Below are positions 58,087 through 63,993 of a stretch of 64,000 nt of DNA, one piece after another. Within the stretch, counting starts at the first letter, position 1. The number at the start of each line of letters is the position of its first letter. A program made the translations under genes and the position numbers. The notes under the pieces are model-generated. The model was not told the DNA's origin. It saw nothing but the letters and a program-made list of their open reading frames with translations, and made no database searches. The stretch comes from Telluribacter humicola (lineage in GTDB: Bacteria > Bacteroidota > Bacteroidia > Cytophagales > Spirosomataceae), in NCBI RefSeq assembly GCF_017355935.1, contig NZ_JAFIQT010000002.1, positions 744,001 through 808,000 on the forward strand. Reading direction: 5' to 3'.

Positions 58087-58180
58087 ATCTGCCTTCTAAG
58101 TAGGCGGCCGGAGGAGCCACTGTGTTGAAGCGGCAGCGGCCACCATGGCAGCGGCGCCTTCTGATTCCGTTCGAATCCTT
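58087..58180 (+). pseudogene. Decayed tRNA-Arg copy with an inserted segment
   Basis: ATCTGCCTTCTAAG at 58087-58100 copies the tRNA-Arg anticodon arm (TCT) and GTTCGAATCC at 58169-58178 its T loop. Between them lies about 65 nt including GCCACCATGGC, the same hairpin found in the decayed tRNA-Pro copy. The 5' acceptor half is not recognisable. Confidence 0.7.
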
Positions 58181-58479
58181 TAAAAGAAATCTCACAGGTG
58201 TTTCACTATACAGCTTTCAACAGTAGTGAGTATTTGAAGTGTAGTGACGTATCAGGTCATAGGTCTATGTAGTGCAGACGGCGGAATGGTAGATTCTAAA
58301 ATTAACAATGCTAGCAGGAGGTACTGGGGAAGTAATCTATAAAAGAGTAAGGGCTCGGGCCGCTTTATAACCCTGTAACATTCACTCTATTTCGTCGTTC
58401 TGACGATGTTTATTTGTTAAAAAGATGCATTAATACAGCTCTGATCTGCCTTAGGGTTTTCAAAATTGATTTAATGTAT

Positions 58480-58487
58480 TACTTTTG
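58480..58487 (+). promoter_or_regulatory. -7 box of the tRNA-Arg promoter
   Basis: TACTTTTG fits TAnnTTTG perfectly, 55 nt upstream of tRNA-Arg. The -33 region is T-rich (TTTT) rather than TTTG. Confidence 0.55.
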
Positions 58488-58541
58488 TGCGCAGTTAAGA
58501 CGCCTTAGCTTCCTTAGTTAGAAAGCCAAAGCACTCAATGG

Positions 58542-58615
58542 GGTCCCGTAGCTCAGCTGGATAGAGCATCTGCCTTCTAAGCAGACGGTCACAGGTTCGA
58601 ATCCTGTCGGGATCA
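58542..58615 (+). tRNA. tRNA-Arg (UCU)
   Basis: Acceptor GGTCCCG (58542-58548) pairs with CGGGATC (58608-58614) with one G-U, discriminator A. Anticodon stem TCTGC/GCAGA with loop CTTCTAA, anticodon TCT. T arm ACAGG-TTCGAAT-CCTGT. The phage-type genes begin directly after it, so its 3' end is the probable attachment site. Confidence 0.97.
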
Positions 58616-58629
58616 CAAACAGATAAACA

Positions 58630-58670
58630 AATGGCCTGTAAATCAATAGATTGCAGGCCATTCTTGTTTT
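58630..58670 (+). terminator. Terminator after tRNA-Arg
   Basis: AATGGCCTGTAA (58630-58641) pairs with TTGCAGGCCATT (58651-58662) with one wobble, followed by CTTGTTTT. Confidence 0.85.
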
Positions 58671-58801
58671 ATTACTGAAACATGACTGAAACATTTCTCC
58701 AAAAGGTCAGTCATTTGTCCGATTCAGGCAGCCATTTCCCCTCTTTTGTTGCTCAATGGCAAATCAGCCACTTTATCAAAATTTTAAATCCTGTTAATTT
58801 T

Positions 58802-59851
58802 TTAGTTCAGCGAAAATTTCAGCGAAGTAGACAGATCGGCAGAAACCGGGATGATCCGTTCCGGTTCGGCCATCAGGCCCAGGGCCGTTTCCATCCGGTC
58901 GGCTTCCTTGCCCCAGAGCAGGCCGGTCATACGCCGCTCCTCCGACTTGTATTCATAGAAGTTGTTTAGGTAGGAGGTGATCCCGTTGTAAGCCCACCAG
59001 GCAGACATTTCGGGAGCTATGTCCTGACCTACCCCCTGATGGCAGTAGGCTATGACGTCCGTGACCATTTTCTTTTTCTGGGTACTGAGCAACTCCTTAT
59101 GACTGACACCCTGGGCGGCCTGTTTGATCTCGTCCGAGTCAAAGAATACATTACCTATATAATCGTAGAACTGCTTCTGGGTAAGACGGGTCTTTGCCAT
59201 CCTATTATATATATAGGTAGCGCGCTCTTCATTCTGTGGCAGCGCTCCCAGTATTCGGAGGGCTTCGTAGTATTTGGACTGGACCTGTGGGGTATGGCGG
59301 ATGACAATCTTCTGCGTGAACTTTCCCTTTCGTAAGCTCAGATTCAGGGTATTGTTGCAGACTACACGAACGGTGGTAAAGTAAGCCATGGCCGAAAGGT
59401 GACCGTCGTGGCCGTTGGCCATGACCATATACTGATAGACTTCATCCTGCTTGCCGATCACCATTGGGGTTTTGCGCCGGCAGCAGACAAATACCTTGGC
59501 GCCGCCTTCCAGGCAGCCCGCCGTTTCAATGATTAGTTCGCCTTTCTCCACGACTTCATCGATCAGCCCGAAAGCTTCCCGATTCTGCAGGGGGGTGTAC
59601 TTGCGTCCCAGCTGATCACCCAGTATCCGTTCGTTGTCGGTCCGGAAGGAAAAGAAGCTGGTAGTACTCTCTACGATCTCTCCCGAAGGCAAATGGTGGT
59701 GGTTGGGGAGCTTTTCGACGGTGAAGTCCAGATTCGACAGCAGCAGGGCTTCGTTGATACTCATTTCCTGCTCGACGATGGTACCGAGGTTGTGCCACGG
59801 CTTTTCCCTCAGCGACACGAAGTCACTGTTTCGTTCAATGTTGTGTCCCAT
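58802..59851 (-). CDS. DUF932 phage/plasmid protein
   Basis: A 349-residue protein using the ATG at 59851 (M-G-H-N-I-E-R-N); a frame to 59884 exists but the family normally starts like this. It carries the DUF932 pattern: R-E-K-P-W-H-N-L-G-T-I-V at the N-terminus, G-R-K-Y-T-P-L-Q-N, V-V-C-N-N-T-L and R-H-T central, and a C-terminal W-W-A-Y-N-G-I-T-S-Y segment. This TIGR03299-type family is widespread in phages, plasmids and integrative elements; its biochemical role is unknown. It is divergent from the ParB-like gene with a perfect inverted repeat in its leader. Confidence 0.92.
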   Translation of the reverse strand: MGHNIERNSDFVSLREKPWHNLGTIVEQEMSINEALLLSNLDFTVEKLPNHHHLPSGEIVESTTSFFSFRTDNERILGDQLGRKYTPLQNREAFGLIDEVVEKGELIIETAGCLEGGAKVFVCCRRKTPMVIGKQDEVYQYMVMANGHDGHLSAMAYFTTVRVVCNNTLNLSLRKGKFTQKIVIRHTPQVQSKYYEALRILGALPQNEERATYIYNRMAKTRLTQKQFYDYIGNVFFDSDEIKQAAQGVSHKELLSTQKKKMVTDVIAYCHQGVGQDIAPEMSAWWAYNGITSYLNNFYEYKSEERRMTGLLWGKEADRMETALGLMAEPERIIPVSADLSTSLKFSLN

Positions 59852-59860
59852 ATTCTTTCT

Positions 59861-59891
59861 ATTAATTTTGATTTGACTTATCAAAATTAAT
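59861..59891. promoter_or_regulatory. 31-bp inverted repeat between divergent phage genes
   Basis: Perfect arms ATTAATTTTGA (59861-59871) and TCAAAATTAAT (59881-59891), 9-nt spacer, 10 nt upstream of the DUF932 start and 56 nt from the ParB-like start. Geometry of a repressor operator controlling the divergent pair. Confidence 0.6.
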
Positions 59892-59946
59892 ACTATATTT
59901 AATAAAGAAAAAAGTTATCTGTTCTTTTTTTTGGTGTAATTATCAA

Positions 59947-60504
59947 ATGACCATAACATTACCCCAAAAACAGTATATGGAACTTACCATTGATCAGAAG
60001 CTACTTGATAGTTTACCGACCCTTCGGCTTTCGGAGATGGAGTGGCTACAGGGGAAGTTAAAAGAGCTCCTGCCTAACGAACGGCAAAAGCTCAAAGAGA
60101 GTCTGGAAAAGCGCGGCTTTAAGGTACCCTTCTTTATCTGGCAGGACGGTCAGTACAACTGGATCGTAGACGGTCACCAGCGTCATCTCCTGCTGTCGGA
60201 GGAGGGGTTCGCCGAGACAGCCTTCCCGGTGGTCTTCGTGCAGGCTGCCACGTTGAAAGAAGCCAAAGAGCTGGTCCTGCTGATATCCTCCAGGTACGGG
60301 ACCGAAAGCAAGGATGGTTTTGCCGAGTTCATGGCCGGTCTGGACGCCGAGTTTATCAAGTTGGCTACCACGTTTGATGGCCTGCTGGATCTGGATATAC
60401 CGGATGATTTAGATATCATAGAGGAAGACCCCAAAGAAACCAAAGAACTTGATGATGACATCGAAACCAAACACCGTTGCCCCGAATGTGGATACGAATG
60501 GTAA
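59947..60504 (+). CDS. Phage ParB-like nuclease-domain protein
   Basis: A 185-residue protein with the ParB/Srx fold core: F-I-W-Q-D-G-Q-Y-N-W-I-V-D-G-H-Q-R-H-L at about 67-85 (the D-G-x-x-R motif), followed by helices (A-T-L-K-E-A-K-E-L-V-L-L-I-S). An acidic stretch (about 150-172) leads to a half zinc ribbon, C-P-E-C-G-Y-E-W, at the end. Such proteins stand next to DNA methyltransferases in many phages. Its last about 50 nt overlap the start of the next gene in another frame, implying translational coupling. The role in the cassette, perhaps DNA binding or nicking, is inference. Confidence 0.85.
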   Translation: MTITLPQKQYMELTIDQKLLDSLPTLRLSEMEWLQGKLKELLPNERQKLKESLEKRGFKVPFFIWQDGQYNWIVDGHQRHLLLSEEGFAETAFPVVFVQAATLKEAKELVLLISSRYGTESKDGFAEFMAGLDAEFIKLATTFDGLLDLDIPDDLDIIEEDPKETKELDDDIETKHRCPECGYEW

Positions 60505-61162
60505 GGACTTTTCGTTCGATCGCATTGAAGGCTTTGACGAGCACATTGCCCTGTCGGTACCGGCCTATAAGGATATTCAGCGGGCGGTGCGGGGCATTGT
60601 CTCTTACTTTCTGGATCAGCAGGGGTCGGTGGTCTATGATCTGGGATGCTCCACTGGTGAAACACTTCGCCGCCTGGCCGAGCGATTTGGTGCTGATCAT
60701 CATTACGTGGGATTCGATATAAGTCAGAACCTGCTGCCTGCCAGATCGGAGCCGCCGATTACTTACCATTGCCAGGACATTACCCAGCCTGGTATTTTTA
60801 TGACGGGGCGGGTGAACGTCATCATCTCCCTGTTCACGTTGCAGTTCCTTTCGATTGAAGCCCGGCCCAAAGTACTCAAAGCGGCTTATGATGCCCTGAA
60901 GCCCAATGGCGCCCTGATCGTGACCGAAAAGGTATACCTGCCGATGGGCTTGTTTCAGGAGATATTTACCTTCTCTCACTACGATATGAAGGCCGAGCAC
61001 TTTACCCATGATCAGATTCTGGAAAAGCAGTTTGTCCTCCGTCAGATCATGAAGCCCCTGAGTGAGGCCGAGAACCTGCAGATGTTCTACGCGGCCGGAT
61101 TCACGAAGGTGGAGACCTTCTATCAGAACCTGAATTTTAAGGGTTGGCTATGCGTCAAATAA
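60452..61162 (+). CDS. CmoA-like carboxy-SAM synthase homologue (phage)
   Basis: A 236-residue class I SAM-fold enzyme whose closest recognisable relative is CmoA, which uses prephenate to turn SAM into carboxy-SAM (CxSAM). By hand alignment to E. coli CmoA: F-D-E-H-I then S-V-P-A-Y39, V-Y-D-L-G65-C-S67, F-D89-I, D109-I110, F-T-L-Q-F-L, L-K-P-N-G-A-L-I-V-T-E-K, and F-Y-Q-N-L-N-F at the end. Odd: the Asn132 and the carboxylate-contacting Arg199 positions appear as L127 and Q193, with R197 four residues on. An ATG at 60455 is the alternative start. It overlaps the ParB-like gene upstream by 53 nt and the DNA methyltransferase downstream by 13 nt. CmoA homology is strong; CxSAM production is inference. 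CmoB, its usual partner in tRNA modification, is not in the window. Confidence 0.8.
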   Translation: MMTSKPNTVAPNVDTNGKDFSFDRIEGFDEHIALSVPAYKDIQRAVRGIVSYFLDQQGSVVYDLGCSTGETLRRLAERFGADHHYVGFDISQNLLPARSEPPITYHCQDITQPGIFMTGRVNVIISLFTLQFLSIEARPKVLKAAYDALKPNGALIVTEKVYLPMGLFQEIFTFSHYDMKAEHFTHDQILEKQFVLRQIMKPLSEAENLQMFYAAGFTKVETFYQNLNFKGWLCVK

Positions 61163-62226
61163 CACCACAAGGATACGGATACGTACCCAGCATGGCCGAG
61201 GTGAATGCGCTACCCAAATCCGGAAAGGTCATTTCTTTATTCAGTGGGGTGGGGGGCAGCTCCCTGGGCTACAAAATGGCGGGATGGCAGGTACTGGCTT
61301 CGGTAGAGTTTCTGGATTACCAGGCGCGGACCTACCGAAAGAATCATATCGGTACCCGGGTCTATGAGCAGGATATCCGGAAGATGGATCCAAACAAGGT
61401 AATGGCGGAGCTGGGGCTGAGGCCGGGGGAGCTGGATATTCTGGATGGCTCCCCTCCCTGCTCCAGCTTCTCGACGGCCGGCAAGCGGGAGAAGCTGTGG
61501 GGAAAGAAGAAAAGCTACGGCAACCGGACGCAACGGACGGATGACCTTTTCTTTGAGTACACCCGCTTCCTGAGGATCATGCAGCCGAAGGCCTTTGTGG
61601 CGGAGAACGTAAAGGGTCTGGTGATGGGGAAAGCGAAGGGATACTTTAAGAAGATATTCCGGGAGCTGGAAAGCTGTGGGTATGTGGTGAAGGCCCGGGT
61701 ACTGAACGCCAAGTACTACGGTGTTTCCCAGGGGAGGGAGCGTCTGATCTTTATCGGCTATCGGAAGGACCTGGGCATGGTACCCAAACATCCTGCGCCC
61801 AGCCGGTATGTCATTCCGCTCGGCAAAGTCATGCATGGGCTGCCTCTACCTGGTGAACCGCTCAAACCTCTGCGGGGGAAGGGGTTGACTGTATACGAGC
61901 TTACGAAGGTGGGGGATAAGTTTGATACAGCCTACCTGAAAGCGTTTGGGAAGCGGAACATGTACACCCACTACCGGCTCTCCCCCTTCAAGCCAGCACC
62001 CACGCTGACCACCAGCCCGACCTACTACCACTGGGACCGGCCGCGGGTACTGACTGTATCGGAAATGAAGCGTATCACTACCTTCCCGGATGATTTTATT
62101 CTGCTGGGTACGTTGGCAAACCAGTACGAAGCCTGTGGCAGGACCGTGCCTCCCCTGATGATGAAGGCGATTGCGGAGGGGATCAGGAAGGATATTGGGG
62201 AAACTATCAAAAGGAATGATAATTAG
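61150..62226 (+). CDS. Phage DNA cytosine-C5 methyltransferase with Arg in motif X
   Basis: A 358-residue Dcm-type enzyme from the ATG at 61150 (a TTG at 61144 is the alternative). Motif I F31-S-G-V-G-G, motif IV P-P-C104-S-S-F-S with the catalytic Cys, motif VI E152-N-V, motif VIII Q194-G-R-E-R, then a short target-recognition region (about 215-290), and motif X G-R331-T-V-P-P. In the family this last motif is nearly always G-N-x-V-P-P; here the Asn is Arg (codon AGG at 62140-62142). The start lies inside the last codons of the CmoA-like gene. Lone methyltransferase: no restriction endonuclease adjacent. The cofactor may be CxSAM rather than SAM. Confidence 0.93.
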   Translation: MRQITPQGYGYVPSMAEVNALPKSGKVISLFSGVGGSSLGYKMAGWQVLASVEFLDYQARTYRKNHIGTRVYEQDIRKMDPNKVMAELGLRPGELDILDGSPPCSSFSTAGKREKLWGKKKSYGNRTQRTDDLFFEYTRFLRIMQPKAFVAENVKGLVMGKAKGYFKKIFRELESCGYVVKARVLNAKYYGVSQGRERLIFIGYRKDLGMVPKHPAPSRYVIPLGKVMHGLPLPGEPLKPLRGKGLTVYELTKVGDKFDTAYLKAFGKRNMYTHYRLSPFKPAPTLTTSPTYYHWDRPRVLTVSEMKRITTFPDDFILLGTLANQYEACGRTVPPLMMKAIAEGIRKDIGETIKRNDN

Positions 62227-62239
62227 ATAAAAATATAAT

Positions 62240-62270
62240 TTTGATAATTGAAAATACTGCCCTATACTTG
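62240..62270 (+). promoter_or_regulatory. Promoter of the phage tRNA array
   Basis: TTTG at 62240-62243, exactly 19 nt spacer, TATACTTG at 62263-62270 (one mismatch to TAnnTTTG). The first tRNA begins 13 nt after it. It fits the Bacteroidota primary sigma consensus. Confidence 0.75.
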
Positions 62271-62282
62271 TTGCATAAACAA

Positions 62283-62354
62283 TGCGGGGTGGAGCAGTAG
62301 TAGCTCGTCGGGCTCATAACCCGAAGGTCAATGGTGCAAATCCATTCCCCGCAA
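62283..62354 (+). tRNA. Phage tRNA-Met (CAU), initiator-like
   Basis: Acceptor TGCGGGG (62283-62289) pairs fully with CCCCGCA (62347-62353), discriminator A, no encoded CCA. Anticodon arm TCGGG-CTCATAA-CCCGA gives CAT, with the three consecutive G-C pairs of initiator tRNAs, and D-stem GAGC/GCTC has the initiator A11-U24 pair. Unlike E. coli fMet, positions 1-72 form a U-A pair. T loop TGCAAAT is unusual. Confidence 0.9.
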
Positions 62355-62399
62355 CAGAAGTCCTTCGGACTTGGTCCGTACGCCCTAAGGGCAGGCAGG

Positions 62400-62472
62400 G
62401 GTGGAGATAGCTTAACGGTAGAGCACTGGGCCGGGAGATGCCTGGAGGTTAGGTTCGAATCCAGCTCCACTA
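62400..62472 (+). tRNA. tRNA-like gene with abnormal anticodon and T arms
   Basis: D arm GCTTAACGGTAGAGC and T loop GGTTCGAATCC are clear, and GTGGAG pairs with CTCCAC of the 3' end. The anticodon stem CTGGG/CCTGG closes a 10-nt loop and the T stem keeps only two G-C pairs. Isotype cannot be assigned. May be decayed or phage-specific. Confidence 0.55.
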
Positions 62473-62528
62473 CAATCATTCAAATGTGAGTGGTTTACGC
62501 TTATAATGATATTGGGTTTGTAATGGTT

Positions 62529-62561
62529 AAATTGTCTCGGTAAGTAGCCGAGGCAATTTTT
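62529..62561 (+). terminator. Terminator inside the phage tRNA array
   Basis: AAATTGTCTCGG (62529-62540) pairs with CCGAGGCAATTT (62548-62559) with one wobble, followed by T residues. It ends the first two tRNA units. Confidence 0.85.
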
Positions 62562-62579
62562 AATAGTTTGGACAACACG

Positions 62580-62649
62580 GCGGAGATAGCTCATTTGGTA
62601 GAGCGCTAGACAGCTAATCTAGAGGCGTAGGTTCGAATCCAGCTCCGCA
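62580..62649 (+). tRNA. tRNA-like gene, anticodon loop GCU, short variable arm
   Basis: GCGGAGA (62580-62586) pairs with six bases of GCTCCGC (62642-62648). Anticodon stem CTAGA/TCTAG closes the 7-nt loop CAGCTAA, giving GCT at 34-36 but with A rather than U at 33. The variable arm is short, unlike tRNA-Ser. The T stem is two bases short, as in the preceding tRNA-like gene. Confidence 0.6.
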
Positions 62650-62768
62650 ACTACTCCGAAACCCAGAGCAGGGGGGCTGACGGGCCGTCCGAACCCTGCA
62701 AAGGAAGACGCAGTCAAGGCCAGCTGCCGAGGAGTATGAGTAGGTTAAAGGTTTAGGAATAGTCAGAA

Positions 62769-62797
62769 TGTCCCGGCTTTTTGTCGGGACAGTTTTT
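62769..62797 (+). terminator. Terminator after the third phage tRNA
   Basis: TGTCCCGGC (62769-62777) pairs with GTCGGGACA (62783-62791) with one wobble, then GTTTTT. Confidence 0.9.
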
Positions 62798-62969
62798 AAA
62801 CCTGAAAGGCAACACTTTTTGACAGACCGAACGCCCTGGTGAACCGAGCTTGGTAGTGATTGCAAGCACTACGAATCTTTTTCCAAGAACTGAGTGATCA
62901 TAGGTAGGCGGATAGCTAGGGCTATTTTTCGAATCCAGGAGTTTTATATAGTGTGTGTATAGTATTGGT

Positions 62970-63024
62970 AAAATGCCCGGCAACTCAACTTCCACATGGT
63001 TAATCAACTAATGCCGGGTATTTT
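62970..63024 (+). terminator. Terminator with long loop
   Basis: AAAATGCCCGGCA (62970-62982) pairs with TGCCGGGTATTTT (63012-63024) across a 29-nt loop, with one wobble; T-rich continuation. Likely marks the end of another small RNA-type unit. Confidence 0.75.
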
Positions 63025-63121
63025 CTTCCCTTTGATGCCCGTTTGTTTTTGATAGATAGCAACACCCCCGATCCAGGAGAGGACGGGGGTAATAAGATTA
63101 AGTCCCGGCTACTATTTTGCG

Positions 63122-63361
63122 GTGGTAGGTTTTCCGGGCAACCCTAGGAGGTTTGCGCATAAAGCAAAGCGGATGATGTCTTATCGCTCAAGCCCGATCA
63201 TAGGTACAGTAGCTAGCCTCAATGCTTTTGGTTTACTGTATGGTAGTGCATGGTGCGCAACGCAAGGAAAGCAAGTGCATGATCGGGAAAGACTGACAGC
63301 CTGGAAAGACAGGCAGCTGACTTCCATCGGCAATCACATAAAGAGGAGGGTTTACTTCTGA
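63122..63361 (+). CDS. Possible small phage protein
   Basis: A 79-codon frame from a GTG, or 62 codons from the ATG at 63173 (M-M-S-Y-R-S-S-P). A hydrophobic stretch (I-I-G-T-V-A-S-L-N-A-F-G-L-L-Y-G) is followed by a basic tail. Its stop codon adjoins a strong plus-strand terminator, which is the only support besides length. I recognise no family; it may be a non-coding transcript instead. Confidence 0.3.
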   Translation: MVGFPGNPRRFAHKAKRMMSYRSSPIIGTVASLNAFGLLYGSAWCATQGKQVHDRERLTAWKDRQLTSIGNHIKRRVYF

Positions 63362-63393
63362 AAAGCTTCGGACGGTTGTCTGAGGCTTTTTTT
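63361..63393 (+). terminator. Terminator before the terminase-like gene
   Basis: AAAAGCTTCGGAC (63361-63373) pairs with GTCTGAGGCTTTT (63378-63390), two wobbles, followed by a T run. Confidence 0.9.
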
Positions 63394-63492
63394 ATACCCA
63401 TCCGTGAAAAAAGTGGAGGAGGGGGGTGTTTTCTGTATTACCCATAGTGCTAACTTTGATAAGTTTACTTGCAACCCATAACAACTTGCAAC

Positions 63493-63993
63493 ATGCCGTT
63501 CAGTACTGAAGAAGAATTAGAGGTCCGATTGAATCAGGTATCTGCCCTGTATCTGAAAGGAATGCCTCAATATAAGATCGCCGAGAAGGTGGGGGTATCG
63601 CCCTCCCAGGTGAGTCGTGATCTGGATATGTTGCGGGATAGGTGGAGGCAGGTGAATATGGATAATATGAACGACATTATTCTCGAGCAGCTCAATAAGC
63701 TCGATGTAATGGAGAAGGAGCTTTGGGAGGCATGGGACCGTAGTAAGCTTGATTATAAGGAGACGCGAATTAAGGGGAAAGGAAAGGCGAAGAAGAAGGA
63801 AGGGGAGGAGGAAGGAAGAGAGGAGACCCAGAATTCCTTACAGGGGGAGGTGACCAAGATTACCAAGGAAAAGGAACCGAATGTGGGCTTTATGGTCGCA
63901 CTCTTACAGCTGATGGAGCGACGATCCAAGTTACTTGGAATGGATGCCGGCCTGCAGACCAATGAGAAGATTACCGTGACGATCAAAGCCTGA
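63493..63993 (+). CDS. Terminase small-subunit-like phage protein
   Basis: A 166-residue protein from the ATG at 63493; the frame is open from a TTG at 63469, less likely. An N-terminal HTH (Y-K-I-A-E-K-V-G-V-S-P-S-Q-V-S-R-D-L) is followed by a helical segment with E-K-E-L-W-E-A-W-D-R-S-K, a Lys/Glu-rich linker and L-L-Q-L-M-E-R-R-S-K-L-L-G-M-D-A, a combination seen in small terminase subunits that bind the packaging site. The repeat CTTGCAAC occurs twice just upstream (63468-63492). Its TGA overlaps the next start codon. Confidence 0.65.
   Translation: MPFSTEEELEVRLNQVSALYLKGMPQYKIAEKVGVSPSQVSRDLDMLRDRWRQVNMDNMNDIILEQLNKLDVMEKELWEAWDRSKLDYKETRIKGKGKAKKKEGEEEGREETQNSLQGEVTKITKEKEPNVGFMVALLQLMERRSKLLGMDAGLQTNEKITVTIKA

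Larger units (their letters stand above)
62655..63121. other. Gene-poor phage stretch with terminators and a tRNA scrap
   Basis: No convincing protein gene. Two strong hairpin terminators (62769-62797, 62970-63024), and at 62907-62941 a scrap with GCGGATAGCT and TTCGAATCCAG resembling the flanking tRNA genes. A GC-rich stem ACCCCCG/CGGGGGT near 63063-63091 lacks a T-tract. Confidence 0.5.

Noticed and set aside
60452-61162. tRNA cmo5U pathway (CmoA with CmoB) serving the phage tRNAs
   Set aside because: No CmoB homologue is present and the readable phage anticodons (CAU, GCU) do not have U34; not fully excluded because the host genome is not visible.
61150-62226. Classical restriction-modification system
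   Set aside because: No endonuclease gene lies beside the methyltransferase; neighbours are ParB-like and CmoA-like genes and tRNAs.
62207-62865. Minus-strand reading frames over the phage tRNA array
   Set aside because: They cross three tRNA or tRNA-like genes and terminators and show no protein-like pattern.
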